Assembly (NCBI GenBank): GCA_902470905.1
Contig: CABRIC010000004.1
Span: 6,895-70,894 of the forward strand
DNA length: 64,000 nt
Direction: 5' to 3'
DNA from: an uncultured Collinsella sp.
Lineage (GTDB): Bacteria > Actinomycetota > Coriobacteriia > Coriobacteriales > Coriobacteriaceae
This document shows, piece after piece, positions 25,475 through 35,499 of this stretch (its first letter is position 1; every line of letters starts with the position of its first letter). Position numbers and translations under genes: made by a program. The notes beneath the pieces are model-generated. The model ran no database searches and was not told where the DNA came from. It was given only the letters and a program-made list of their open reading frames with translations.

Positions 25475-25694
25475 GGTACTCATTGGGGACAGACTTAAAC
25501 GACCAAGAGTGGTCATTGGGGACAGACTTAAACGACTAGTCATTGGGGACAGTCTTTGCCGAACCGCCGGCTTGCCGGCCGGGTTGCCAAGGACTGTCCT
25601 CAGCTGCCGGCAGAAAGGGAACGTCCCTAACTGCCGGGTGGCGAAAGAGTGTCCCCAACAGCTAGTCATTTAAGAACGTCCCCAATGACTAGTC
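25475..25694. repeat. Dispersed repeat cluster R1 (TAGTCATT family)
   Basis: Three copies of CATTGGGGACAG, a central hairpin-rich part (CCGCCGGCTTGCCGGCCGG, CTGCCGGCAG), GTCCCTAACTGCCGG, and the closing palindrome TAGTCATT-taagaacgtcccc-AATGACTA. A closely similar composite lies at 29172 (R2) and short forms at 37731, 47901 and 62586. It is intergenic; no coding frame. Confidence 0.85.
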
Positions 25695-25785
25695 TGAAAT
25701 AAAATCCAGGCCTCGCCCAAAAATAGTTCGCCAAGGTTTACTATTGCATTCATAAAGTAGCAACAGGCTAACAATGGGGGATAGC

Positions 25786-26499
<714 letters not shown>

Positions 26500-26507
26500 G
26501 CGGCGCC

Positions 26508-29174
26508 ATGACACCTCTCGCAAAACGTCTCCCGCGCGAGCTGCGCCGCAATATCGGCAAGTACCTGGGCATCTTTTTGCTTATGTGCGGAAGCATCGCT
26601 CTCACCTCGGGCTTTTTGCTCGCGGCGCATTCCATCGGTTGCCTTATCGACGACATGCGCGATGCGTACACGATCGAGGACGGCCGCGTGACCACCTCCT
26701 TCGAGGCCACCGACGATCAACTCAAGGCCGCCGAGGACGCAGCCAGTGACGTCGGCGGCGTCACGCTCTACAAGAATTTCTCCATCGACGCCATCATCAA
26801 AAAGACCGCGGGCGACGACGGCACCAAGCGTACACTGCGCACCTATGCGCACCGTACCAAGGTCGATATCGCGTCCTACTGTGAGGGCAAGGAGCCCAAG
26901 ACGGACGATGAGGTGGCAATCGACCGTGTCTTCGCCACCAACAACGATCTCGCCGTGGGCGATAAGGTCGAGCTTGAGGGCCGCACCTACACCATCTGCG
27001 GCATCATGACCCAGCCCGATAGCCAGGCGTTGTTCCTCAACAATTCGGACTTTACGGTGAACACCATCACGTACGGCGTGGCCGAGGTCACCGATGCCGG
27101 CTTTGCCGCGCTCGAGGATGCCGGCGGCGCACCCGCCTACGCCTACTCCTTCACCCTTACCGATCGCGACCTCTCCACCGCGGACCGCATCGATGCGGAG
27201 CAGGATATGGTGGAGGCGCTGACCGATGCCGATGCACGCGTAGATGAGCTCATCGACGCCGATTCCAACCAGGGCATTGGCTACGCCCGCGACGACGTGG
27301 ACGGCGACTCCATGATGTGGATGACGCTGCTCGACATTATTATCGTGATCATGGCGTTCGTCTTTGTGGTCCTTACCGACGCCACCATCGAGGAGGAGAG
27401 CGCCATCATCGGCACGCTGCTCGCCAGCGGTTATCGCCGTCGCGAGATCGTGCTGCACTACCTGGCACTTCCCGCCATCGTGGGCGTGGTCGCGGCGCTT
27501 TTGGGCACTGCGCTCGGCGTTGTGTTCTTTACCGAGCCCATGCGCAGCCTCTATTACGGTTCGTACAGCCTGCCGCCCTTCCAGGTGTACTGGAGCTGGG
27601 AGATCTTTGTGAAGTGCGCCGTGGTTCCCGCCGCCGCGCTCATCCTCATCACGCTGGTGGGCCTGTTTCGCAAAATGGGCAAGACGCCGTTGCAGTTCCT
27701 TCGTCACGAGGCGAGCGGCAAATCGGGCACCAAGCGCGGTATGCAACTGCCGGAGCGCATGGGTTTTGTTTCCCGCTTCCGCCTGCGTATCTTTCTGCGC
27801 AACCTGGGCAACTTTGCCACGCTCTTTGTGGGCATTGCGTTTGCCTCGCTGCTGCTGCTCTTTGGCCTGGCGATTCTGCCCACGATGACGCACTACGCGG
27901 ACAACCTCGAGACAAGCCTGGTCGCCGAGCACCAGTACACGCTCAAGGCGCCGCTGGAGCTCGAGGGCACTGCCGAGGATCGCGAGCAGTGGTCAGCACT
28001 CGAGCGCTTGCAGTCGGTTGACGGCGCGCTGCTTTCCGCCGCCCAAGATGCCGATGACGAGCTTGACGACGCGGCCGATGCGGCGCAGACGGCAGCCGAT
28101 GCCGCGACCGCATCTCCGTCTGCCGAGAGCCTGACTGCGGCGCAGGATGCGCTTACCAAGGTCCAGGACAAGAAGGATGCGCTTTATGCGCGCCTCGATG
28201 ACCTTGCCGATATCCTCGGCTGCAACCGCGACGAGGCTATCGACCTGATTGACAAGGCCTCTAAGATCGACACCGACAACGACGACATTCACCCGGTCAA
28301 CACGATTGACAACGGCGCGGGCGCAATCGCGCAGGCCGAGAAATATGCCGTTTACCAGCTGCAATACGACCGCGGCGATGGTAATGGCGAGGAGACGATT
28401 TCTGTCTACGGCATCTCGCCCGATTCGCGCTACTGGAAAGGGCTGGACGTCGGCGACGGACGCGTCGTCTTTGGCGGTGGCTTGCTCGACAAGTTTGGCT
28501 GGAGCGAGGGGCAGAAGGTCACGCTCGGCGACAAGTGCGAGGGCAAGGACTATTCGCTGGAGTACACGGGCAAGGACGCCACCTGGGGCTCAAAGTCGGA
28601 CATGAATATCTATATGAGCATCGACGACTTTAACGAGCTGTTCGGCAATGACGCCACCTACTTTAACGGCTATGTGAGCGACGAGAAGCTCGACCTCGAT
28701 GCTCGTTACTTTGCCGGCGACACCACGCCCGACGACATGCGGGCCGTGGGCGACCAGTTCATCGGCATGATGAGCAAAATGATCGGCATGATGGTTGGCC
28801 TCGCGGTGTTTATCTTCCTGCTGTTTATGTATCTACTGACCAAGGCTGTGATCGACCACAGCGCCCGTTCGATTAGCTATATGAAAGTCTTTGGCTATCG
28901 CGATAGCGAGATCTCGCATCTGTACATCCGCTCGATCACGCTGTGCGTGGCGGCGTCGCTCGTGCTGAGTCTGCCGGTCATTATTGGCTCGCTCACGGCC
29001 ATCTTCCGCTCGATGCTGCTCACCTACAACGGCAATATCGAAATCTATGCGCCCGCTTGGTCCATGGTTGCATGCGTCGGCATTGGCTTTGCAACCTACC
29101 TGGTCGTGGCGCTGTTGCACATGCGTTCCATCAAACGTGTGGGCCTGGCCGAGGCACTCAAGGTGCAGGAGTAG
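26508..29174 (+). CDS. FtsX/MacB-type ABC permease
   Basis: An 888-residue permease with an N-terminal membrane helix, a large extracytoplasmic domain, and a first FtsX domain of three helices near residues 265-390. A second extracytoplasmic domain includes an Ala/Asp-rich coiled segment near residues 500-560. The C-terminal FtsX helices (MIGMMVGLAVFIFLLFMYLL onward) complete it. It pairs with the ATPase nine bases upstream. Similar large permeases are annotated for peptide-antibiotic resistance or envelope maintenance. The stop codon TAG is the first three bases of repeat R2. Confidence 0.88.
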   Translation: MTPLAKRLPRELRRNIGKYLGIFLLMCGSIALTSGFLLAAHSIGCLIDDMRDAYTIEDGRVTTSFEATDDQLKAAEDAASDVGGVTLYKNFSIDAIIKKTAGDDGTKRTLRTYAHRTKVDIASYCEGKEPKTDDEVAIDRVFATNNDLAVGDKVELEGRTYTICGIMTQPDSQALFLNNSDFTVNTITYGVAEVTDAGFAALEDAGGAPAYAYSFTLTDRDLSTADRIDAEQDMVEALTDADARVDELIDADSNQGIGYARDDVDGDSMMWMTLLDIIIVIMAFVFVVLTDATIEEESAIIGTLLASGYRRREIVLHYLALPAIVGVVAALLGTALGVVFFTEPMRSLYYGSYSLPPFQVYWSWEIFVKCAVVPAAALILITLVGLFRKMGKTPLQFLRHEASGKSGTKRGMQLPERMGFVSRFRLRIFLRNLGNFATLFVGIAFASLLLLFGLAILPTMTHYADNLETSLVAEHQYTLKAPLELEGTAEDREQWSALERLQSVDGALLSAAQDADDELDDAADAAQTAADAATASPSAESLTAAQDALTKVQDKKDALYARLDDLADILGCNRDEAIDLIDKASKIDTDNDDIHPVNTIDNGAGAIAQAEKYAVYQLQYDRGDGNGEETISVYGISPDSRYWKGLDVGDGRVVFGGGLLDKFGWSEGQKVTLGDKCEGKDYSLEYTGKDATWGSKSDMNIYMSIDDFNELFGNDATYFNGYVSDEKLDLDARYFAGDTTPDDMRAVGDQFIGMMSKMIGMMVGLAVFIFLLFMYLLTKAVIDHSARSISYMKVFGYRDSEISHLYIRSITLCVAASLVLSLPVIIGSLTAIFRSMLLTYNGNIEIYAPAWSMVACVGIGFATYLVVALLHMRSIKRVGLAEALKVQE

Positions 29175-29344
29175 TCATCGGGGACAGTCTTTGCCGATTC
29201 GCCGGTTCGCCGGCCGTGCTGGCAAGGACTGTCCCCAGCTGCCGGCAGGAAAGGAGCGTCCCTAGCTGCCAGGTGGCGAGGCACTCATTTAAGTCCGTCC
29301 CCAATGAGTGGTTTCAGTCATTTAAGTCTGTCCCCAATGACTAG
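29172..29344. repeat. Dispersed repeat cluster R2 (TAGTCATT family)
   Basis: TAGTCATCGGGGACAGTCTTTGCC, an inner GCCGG-rich hairpin, GTCCCTAGCTGCCAGG and two copies of CATTTAAGTCYGTCCCCAATGA. It is a close relative of R1 in the same order. Its first three bases serve as the stop codon of the permease gene. Confidence 0.85.
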
Positions 29345-29353
29345 GTTCCGTAC

Positions 29354-29384
29354 TTGACTTTAACTCTGCTTTAACTGGTACCAT
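29354..29384 (+). promoter_or_regulatory. Probable promoter of the DUF362 gene
   Basis: TTGACT and TACCAT with 19 bases between (18 if TGACTT is used). About 45 bases before the ATG. Confidence 0.45.
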
Positions 29385-29427
29385 CCTCTTATGTCTGTAA
29401 CGCTATATAGACCGAGGGGATAGATCT

Positions 29428-30633
29428 ATGACCGCAACTGCACCCGCAGCACCCGCTAAGGTGTACTTCACCAACCTGCGCACGCATGCTCGCGAGAGCC
29501 AGCTCGACAAGCTCAAGCGCCTCATCCGTCACGCCGGAATTGAGCAGATCGACTTTGAGAACAAGTTCGTCGCCATCAAGATTCACTTTGGCGAGCTGGG
29601 CAACCTGAGCTTTTTGCGCCCCAACTACGCCCGCGCCGTCGCGGATATCGTGAAGGAGCTGGGCGGCAAGCCCTTCCTCACCGACTGCAATACGCTCTAT
29701 GTGGGTAGCCGCAAAAACGCGCTTGAGCACATCGACACCGCCTACCAGAACGGCTTTACCCCGTATGCCACGGGTTGCCAGATCATCATCGCCGACGGCC
29801 TCAAGGGCACCGACGAGGCGCTCGTCCCGGTCGAGGGCGGCGAGTACGTGCACGAGGCCAAGATCGGCCAGGCACTCATGGACGCCGATATCGTGATCAG
29901 TCTCACCCACTTTAAGGGCCATGAGCAGGCCGGCTTTGGCGGCGCCATGAAGAACCTGGGTATGGGTGGCGGCAGCCGCGCCGGCAAGATGGAGCAGCAT
30001 GCCGCCGGCAAGCCGAACGTCGCGACCGAGCACTGTGTTGGCTGCCGTGCCTGCGAAAAGGTCTGTGCGCACAACGCTATCTCGTTTGACGACACCCGCG
30101 AGCGCGAGCTTGCCAACGGTAACACCCGCACGGTCCACGTGGCCGCCATCGACCACGATCGCTGCGTGGGTTGCGGCCGCTGCATCGGCGTGTGCAACCA
30201 GGACTGCATCAAGCCCGGCTATGAGGCCGCGGCCGACGTGCTCAACTGCAAGATCGCCGAGTACACCAAGGCCGTCGTCGACGGCCGCCCGAGCTTTCAC
30301 ATCTCGCTTGCCATGGATATCAGCCCCAACTGCGATTGCCATCCCGAAAACGACACGCCTATCGTCAACGATATCGGCATGTTCGCGAGCTTCGACCCGG
30401 TCGCCATCGACCAGGCCTGCGCCGATGCCGTCATGGCATCCGAGCCGCTGCCCAACACCGAGCTCACCGATAGCGCGGCCAAGATGGAGCACAACCACGA
30501 GCATCTGGAGGGCGAGCAGGCCAAGGATCCCTTCTGCATCACGCATCCCGACACCGACTGGCGCGTCTGCATCGCGCACGCCGAGAAGATTGGCCTGGGC
30601 ACGAGCGAGTATGAGCTCATCGAGGTCAAGTAG
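29428..30633 (+). CDS. DUF362 iron-sulfur protein
   Basis: A 401-residue cytoplasmic protein. The DUF362 part includes IKIHFGELGNLSFLRPNY and SLTHFKGHEQAGFGGAMKNLGMG. Two 4Fe-4S motifs follow near residues 208-260: CVGCRACEKVC and CVGCGRCIGVC. A further Cys-containing block (NCDCHPEND) lies near residue 310. These proteins are widespread in anaerobes; their reaction is not established. Its own promoter and a strong terminator suggest a single-gene unit. Confidence 0.88.
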   Translation: MTATAPAAPAKVYFTNLRTHARESQLDKLKRLIRHAGIEQIDFENKFVAIKIHFGELGNLSFLRPNYARAVADIVKELGGKPFLTDCNTLYVGSRKNALEHIDTAYQNGFTPYATGCQIIIADGLKGTDEALVPVEGGEYVHEAKIGQALMDADIVISLTHFKGHEQAGFGGAMKNLGMGGGSRAGKMEQHAAGKPNVATEHCVGCRACEKVCAHNAISFDDTRERELANGNTRTVHVAAIDHDRCVGCGRCIGVCNQDCIKPGYEAAADVLNCKIAEYTKAVVDGRPSFHISLAMDISPNCDCHPENDTPIVNDIGMFASFDPVAIDQACADAVMASEPLPNTELTDSAAKMEHNHEHLEGEQAKDPFCITHPDTDWRVCIAHAEKIGLGTSEYELIEVK

Positions 30634-30680
30634 CGCCTAGCTATTGGACAAAATAAGCGCCCTTGTAGCGTAATTTGAGC

Positions 30681-30719
30681 AAAAGCCGCCCACGAGCACA
30701 ACGCTTGCGGGCGGCTTTT
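30681..30719. terminator. Bidirectional terminator
   Basis: AAAAGCCGCCC / GGGCGGCTTTT, 11 pairs flanked by A- and T-runs on the two sides. It lies between the convergent DUF362 and hydrolase genes and can serve both. Confidence 0.9.
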
Positions 30720-30797
30720 CAGAAGTGCGGTGAAAAATCGAATACCGTCGACCACAAACCGATTTTTGGCAACAAAACCCCAGACGTTGCTTTTTGC

Positions 30798-31763
30798 CTA
30801 AAAATTCTTGTCGAGGAAGTTGTCGACCGTGTTCCAGTAGAGTTCGGGGTCGACCTGCGCGCTCTTGGCGTGGGTGGCGCCATGGATAGTGAGCTTTTGC
30901 TTGACCTTGCTGGCGCACGCGTCGTAGTTTTGATCGAGCATGCTGTACGGTACAAAGGTGTCCTGGTCGCCGTGGATAAACAGCATGGGAACCGTCGCAT
31001 GTTTGAGTTGCTCCACACTGCTCGCCTTATGAAAGTCGTAGCCCGCGCGCACGTTGCACACCAAGTTTGCTACATCGAGCAAGGGAAAGCTGGGCAGGCC
31101 GAACACGTCCTTGAGCTGCAGAGAAAACTCGTCCCAAACACTTGTATAGCCGCAGTCCTCGATAATGCATTCCACGTTTGCGGGCAGAGATTCCCCCGCG
31201 ACGTTCATGGCAGTTGCCGCACCCATCGACTCGCCAAAGACCAGGATGCGCGCCTCGGGGTCAGTCTGAACGATTTGCTCGATCCATGCGACGACATCGA
31301 GCCGCTCGGGCCAGCCCATGCCGATATAGTCGCCGCCGGAGCGCTCGTGGGCGCGTGCGGCGGGTGCGAGTACGTTCATGCCGCGGTCGTGGAATCGCTT
31401 GACGTATCGGGCCATACCGATGGGCTCGTTGGTATATCCATGCAGGCAGACGGCGTAGTCGTGCGTGCTCTCCGACGCAGCAAAATACCAGGCGGCAAGC
31501 TCGGTCCCGTCGTCCGCAGTGAGGCTGCCGCTCTCGCGGTTTTCCTTAAACCACGCCCGTGCCCCGGTATCCTCGGCATCCGGCTGCTCACCTTCTTTGT
31601 CGTTCTTGCTATCCTGCATCATCTTCATGGTGTATGGCGCGCGGGGATTCAGCGCGAAGTCAAACAGAAAGTTGCCGGCAAATCCGAGCAGCGCAACGAC
31701 AACCACCAGCGCAACGACGCCGGCTATCTTGAGCTTTCGATGGGAACGTGCGTTTTGAGACAT
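30798..31763 (-). CDS. Membrane-anchored alpha/beta hydrolase
   Basis: A 321-residue protein with one N-terminal membrane helix (residues about 13-35). A serine hydrolase domain follows. The nucleophile elbow is FGESMGAATA, the oxyanion strand VCLHGYTNEP, the acid HGDQDTFVP and the catalytic His GATHAKS. It matches the YpfH/BAAT-like hydrolase group often annotated as extracellular peptidase or lipase-like; substrate unknown. The active site probably faces outside. Confidence 0.85.
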   Translation of the reverse strand: MSQNARSHRKLKIAGVVALVVVVALLGFAGNFLFDFALNPRAPYTMKMMQDSKNDKEGEQPDAEDTGARAWFKENRESGSLTADDGTELAAWYFAASESTHDYAVCLHGYTNEPIGMARYVKRFHDRGMNVLAPAARAHERSGGDYIGMGWPERLDVVAWIEQIVQTDPEARILVFGESMGAATAMNVAGESLPANVECIIEDCGYTSVWDEFSLQLKDVFGLPSFPLLDVANLVCNVRAGYDFHKASSVEQLKHATVPMLFIHGDQDTFVPYSMLDQNYDACASKVKQKLTIHGATHAKSAQVDPELYWNTVDNFLDKNF

Positions 31764-31949
31764 GAGAAGCTTTCCTATAAGATGTTAATACATCAACATT
31801 TAATGCAAGCGCATTATGGACGTTCGCCGTTGATGCGTCAACAGGCAAAGAATGGGTAAACGAAAGGTCACGTATGGTGCAAATTTCGCACGTACCTAGA
31901 CGCTTTGATATAGTGTTGAGAACTCTTTACGTTGGAGGATGTAACCGGC

Positions 31950-32633
31950 ATGTCCGATTCGAGCGACAGTTCTAAGCCGCGACCCAAGACCGCGGCCGTT
32001 CCACACTACACGGTGGGTGAGGAGATCATGAACTCCGTCACCCATGGTGTCGGCTGCCTGTTGGGTATCGCGGGCCTGGTGCTCCTGATCGTATTCGCCG
32101 CCCTGCGCGGCGGAGGCCCGGCCCACATGGCCGCGGCAATTGTCTATGGCGTCAGCATTATCCTCGAATACCTAGCCTCCACGCTCTACCACGCGATTCA
32201 GCCCGCGCGCGCCAAGCGCGTGTTTCGCATCATCGATCACAGCTGCATCTACCTGCTCATAGCCGGCAGCTATACGCCGTTTTGCCTCATCACGCTCGCA
32301 AACGACGGCGGCGCTGTGCTGTTCTTTGCCGTATGGGCCATCGCCATCATCGGCATCGCCCTCGAGTGCTTCCTGCGCGAGCGCCAGCCGCATTGGGTAA
32401 GCGGCCTGGTCTATCTGCTGATGGGCTGGCTCGTTGTCTTTAAGCTGCCCGAACTTGTGGCGCTGCTCAACCCCGTGGCACTTGCCCTGCTCGCCGTCGG
32501 CGGCGTGTGCTACACCGCGGGCGTGCCGTTCTATATCGCCAAAAACGTGCGCTATCTGCACAGCGTGTTTCACCTGTGGGTGCTCGCCGGCAGCATCTTC
32601 CAGTTCATGGCGGTGATCCTCTTCGTAATCTAG
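31950..32633 (+). CDS. Hemolysin III / TrhA family (PAQR-like) membrane protein
   Basis: A 227-residue protein with seven membrane helices. Signature residues are in GEEIMNSVTHG, SSTLYH-like (LASTLYHAI), FRIIDHSCIYLLIAGSYTPF and HSVFHLWVLAGS, the conserved His/Asp/Ser of the PAQR superfamily's zinc site. The bacterial members affect membrane energetics or lipid homeostasis; haemolytic activity is doubtful. The start ATG 31950 has GGAGGA ten bases upstream. Confidence 0.9.
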   Translation: MSDSSDSSKPRPKTAAVPHYTVGEEIMNSVTHGVGCLLGIAGLVLLIVFAALRGGGPAHMAAAIVYGVSIILEYLASTLYHAIQPARAKRVFRIIDHSCIYLLIAGSYTPFCLITLANDGGAVLFFAVWAIAIIGIALECFLRERQPHWVSGLVYLLMGWLVVFKLPELVALLNPVALALLAVGGVCYTAGVPFYIAKNVRYLHSVFHLWVLAGSIFQFMAVILFVI

Positions 32634-32741
32634 CGACCACGCCAGCGCCCGTGCCCCCGCTCGGTCGCCAGTGCAATTGCCGTATCCGCCACCAACGTTT
32701 TAATCCGACGTCCCGAATCTTGGAGGTTCGAGAAACTCCCG

Positions 32742-34115
32742 ATGGACATAACCATCTCCCTTATCACCACCCTCGTTTTGACCCTCATCAACGGCTACTT
32801 CTCTATGTCCGAGATGGCGCTCACCACGGCCAAGCGCGCCGTGCTGGAGCATGAGGCCGAGGAAGGCGACAAGCGCGCCGAGCGTGCCATTAAGCTGGCT
32901 GCCGACTCCGACCAGCTGCTCGCCACCATCCAGGTCGCCATCACACTCGTGGGCTTCGCCTCGTCCGCCGTCGCCTCGACGAGTCTGTCCGACCCACTCG
33001 CCACGTGGCTCATGAGCTTTGGCATCGCGCCGCTCTCCGCCATCGCGCGCGGCCTGGCGCCGGTCATCATCACCGTCGCGGTCGCCTTCGTGTCCATCGT
33101 GATTGGCGAGCTTGTGCCCAAGCGCATTGGTCTGGCCAATGCCGAGGGCGTATCCAAGCAGGTCGTGGGACCGTTGTCGTTTTTCCAAAAGATCGCCCGT
33201 CCGCTCGTGTGGCTGACCGGCGCCTGCTCCGATGGCCTGGCCCGCATCCTACGCATCAAGAGCGCCGACGACCGCCAAAACGTCTCGGAAGAAGAGATCA
33301 AGTACATGGTCTCGGAGCAGGACGACCTGCTCGACGAGGAAAAGCGCATGATCCACGAGATCTTCGACCTAGGCGACACCGTTGCCCGCGAGGTCATGGT
33401 GCCGCGCGTGGACACCACCATGTGCGAGGACGACGAGACGGTCGCCGACGTGCTGTCCACCATGCGCCAGACCGGCTTCAGCCGCATCCCCGTCTATCAC
33501 GAGGATCCCGACAACGTCGCCGGCATCGCGCACATCAAGGACCTGATCCAACCCGCGCTCGACGGCAAGGGTGACCAGCCCATCGCCGGTTTTTTGCGCG
33601 ACGCCACCTTTGTGCCCGACACCAAGGATATCCTGCCGCTGCTGTCCGAGATGCAGACCTCGCACGACCAGATCGTGGTGGTCGTGGACGAGTACGGCGG
33701 CACGGCCGGCATCATCACCATCGAGGACATCGTCGAGGAGATCGTCGGCGAGATCGAGGACGAGTTCGACCCCGACAACAAGTATCTCACGCGCCTTTCG
33801 CGCCGCGAGTGGCTCGTTGATGGGCGTTTTTCGTGCGATGACGCGATTGAGCTTGGTTGGCCGCTTGAGGAAAGCGATGATTATGAGACCATCGCCGGCT
33901 GGATTTTGGAGCTTTGCGACTCGGTGCCCGACATCGGAGAGGTGTTTGAGGTCGCGGGGTACAAGTTCAAGGTGCAGTCGATGCGTGGCCAGCGCATCTC
34001 GCTCATTCGCGTGATTGCTCCGGCCGAAACCGATAAGAAGGATTCCGAGTCTTCGGTAGACGAGCCGACGACGTCGGGTGCGGGTTCCGCGAATCCGCAC
34101 GACGGCGACGAGTAG
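32742..34115 (+). CDS. CNNM/CorC-type transporter (HlyC/CorC family)
   Basis: A 457-residue protein. The N-terminal DUF21 membrane domain (residues 1 to about 190, with NGYFSMSEMALTTAKRA and IGELVPKRIGLANAE) is followed by an acidic helix bundle and a CBS pair (about 205-330, including EVMVPRVDTT and VVVDEYGGTAGIITIEDIVEEIVGE). A C-terminal CorC_HlyC domain comes last, with a disordered tail. Members are linked to Mg2+ or Co2+ efflux. Possibly co-transcribed with the following gene 24 bases away. Confidence 0.9.
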   Translation: MDITISLITTLVLTLINGYFSMSEMALTTAKRAVLEHEAEEGDKRAERAIKLAADSDQLLATIQVAITLVGFASSAVASTSLSDPLATWLMSFGIAPLSAIARGLAPVIITVAVAFVSIVIGELVPKRIGLANAEGVSKQVVGPLSFFQKIARPLVWLTGACSDGLARILRIKSADDRQNVSEEEIKYMVSEQDDLLDEEKRMIHEIFDLGDTVAREVMVPRVDTTMCEDDETVADVLSTMRQTGFSRIPVYHEDPDNVAGIAHIKDLIQPALDGKGDQPIAGFLRDATFVPDTKDILPLLSEMQTSHDQIVVVVDEYGGTAGIITIEDIVEEIVGEIEDEFDPDNKYLTRLSRREWLVDGRFSCDDAIELGWPLEESDDYETIAGWILELCDSVPDIGEVFEVAGYKFKVQSMRGQRISLIRVIAPAETDKKDSESSVDEPTTSGAGSANPHDGDE

Positions 34116-34139
34116 GACAAGGAAGAGTAGGGGAGAGTT

Positions 34140-34973
34140 ATGGCAGGCCTGTTCAACATCCTTAAGGTCACCGTCAGCGAGGACAAGATCTGCGCGCATG
34201 TGCTGGTGAACCCCGGCATGCCGCTCATGACCTCGGAGGACATCGAGGCCACGGCGCGCGTGTACTACCTGGTGCCGGCGATTGCCAAGCACCTGTGCCT
34301 GGGCGATTCCGGCCGCGAGTTCCAGGACTGCATGGGCCAGACCGAGCTCTGCCACCTGCTGGAGCACGTGACGGTTGAGCTCATGAACGAGACCGGTCTT
34401 GCCGGTAGCATCTCGTGCGGCCGCACGCGCGTAAGCGAGCACGACGAGCGCGTCTTTGAGGTTGAGCTTTCGTGCCCCGACGACGCGCTGGCCATCGGTG
34501 CGCTGTCTTCGGCCACCTTTATGATGGACTGGGCCTATCTGCACGCCGACCAGCCTGCCCCCGACGTGGAGGGCACGGTCGCGGGCCTGCGCAACCTGGT
34601 GCTGGGCATGCGCGCCGAGGCCGAGGGCAAGGATCCTCACGAGGCCGTCGCCGCTGCGAACGGCGAAGATGCTGCCGAGGACGAGGGCGCTGACGAGGGC
34701 GATGTGCCGGTCGACGCCGAGCCCGTTGCCGATGCGACCGCCGAGCCCGTTCCCACCGAGCCCCAGGGCGTCCCCAACTTTGACGACGAGCCCCAGGTGG
34801 CGATTGATACCGAGGGCGCGGTTGCCGAGAACCACGAGGCCTCCGCTGCCGTCTTTGGCGGTGCGGCGACGGTTCCGGCAGGACCTGCGCATGAGGGCGG
34901 TCTGCCGCTCGTGGACGGCGCCGGCGAGGACCCGGGTGCCACGGTGGCCATGCCGGCTATGCCCCAGGAGTAG
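34140..34973 (+). CDS. Protein resembling the cyanophycin synthetase N-terminal domain, acidic tail
   Basis: A 277-residue protein of uncertain role. Residues 1-150 contain CHLLEHVTVELMNETG and SISCGRTRVSEHDERVFEVEL. These resemble the H-x-(I/L)-x-EHVALEL and GRTR blocks near the N terminus of cyanophycin synthetase and related amino-acid ligases. No ATP-grasp or Mur-ligase domain follows. Instead, from about residue 160, there is a long acidic Ala/Glu/Pro/Asp tail that is probably disordered. It follows the CorC-like gene by 24 bases. Homology is by eye only. Confidence 0.5.
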   Translation: MAGLFNILKVTVSEDKICAHVLVNPGMPLMTSEDIEATARVYYLVPAIAKHLCLGDSGREFQDCMGQTELCHLLEHVTVELMNETGLAGSISCGRTRVSEHDERVFEVELSCPDDALAIGALSSATFMMDWAYLHADQPAPDVEGTVAGLRNLVLGMRAEAEGKDPHEAVAAANGEDAAEDEGADEGDVPVDAEPVADATAEPVPTEPQGVPNFDDEPQVAIDTEGAVAENHEASAAVFGGAATVPAGPAHEGGLPLVDGAGEDPGATVAMPAMPQE

Positions 34974-35052
34974 GCCTAGGCGTTTATCACCATCACATAC
35001 CTGCGCCTTTGCCGTACGCAGATGAGCGGAGCGGCAAGTGATGCGCTGCGGG

Positions 35053-35058
35053 TATAAT
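35053..35058 (+). promoter_or_regulatory. -10 box of the YtxH/PRC operon
   Basis: A perfect TATAAT 51 bases before the ATG at 35110. No clear -35 box is present (AGCGGC at 17 bases). Confidence 0.5.
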
Positions 35059-35109
35059 GGACAGCATTCAAACGGTGGGCACCGACGTGCCCGCAGGAGA
35101 GGAATGATC

Positions 35110-35499
35110 ATGGGTAAGACTTTCAGCTTTGTCTCCGGCGCACTTTTTGGTGCCGCTGCCGGCGCTATTGTCGGCGTTGCTCTGGCCCCGCGCTCGGGCG
35201 CCGAGACCCGCGCCATGGCTGCCGATATCGCCAACGACGCCTGGGACAATATGCGCGACACCTACGAGCACAGCGCCGAGGAGGCCCGTGCTGCGGTGAA
35301 TGACTTTGGCCCGATGGTCGACGCCAAGACCGATGACCTGCGCGCCAAGGTCGACCTGGCCCGCGAGCGCATGGACCAGCTGCGCGAGCAGCTCAACGAC
35401 GCCATTTCGGGCGGCAACGTGACGCCTGCCGCCGACGTCGTGGTCGAGAACGCCGTCGAGGCTGATACCGAGGCTGCGGAGCCCTCGACCGAGGCATAA
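35110..35499 (+). CDS. YtxH-domain protein
   Basis: A 129-residue protein with a Gly/Ala-rich N-terminal membrane segment (SGALFGAAAGAIVGVALAPRSG), the YtxH signature, followed by a charged coiled-coil region. The APRSG(A)ETR turn is typical. YtxH proteins are small envelope-stress proteins of unclear mechanism. The start at 35110 has AGGAGAGG seven bases away. The stop overlaps the next ATG by one base. Confidence 0.8.
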   Translation: MGKTFSFVSGALFGAAAGAIVGVALAPRSGAETRAMAADIANDAWDNMRDTYEHSAEEARAAVNDFGPMVDAKTDDLRAKVDLARERMDQLREQLNDAISGGNVTPAADVVVENAVEADTEAAEPSTEA

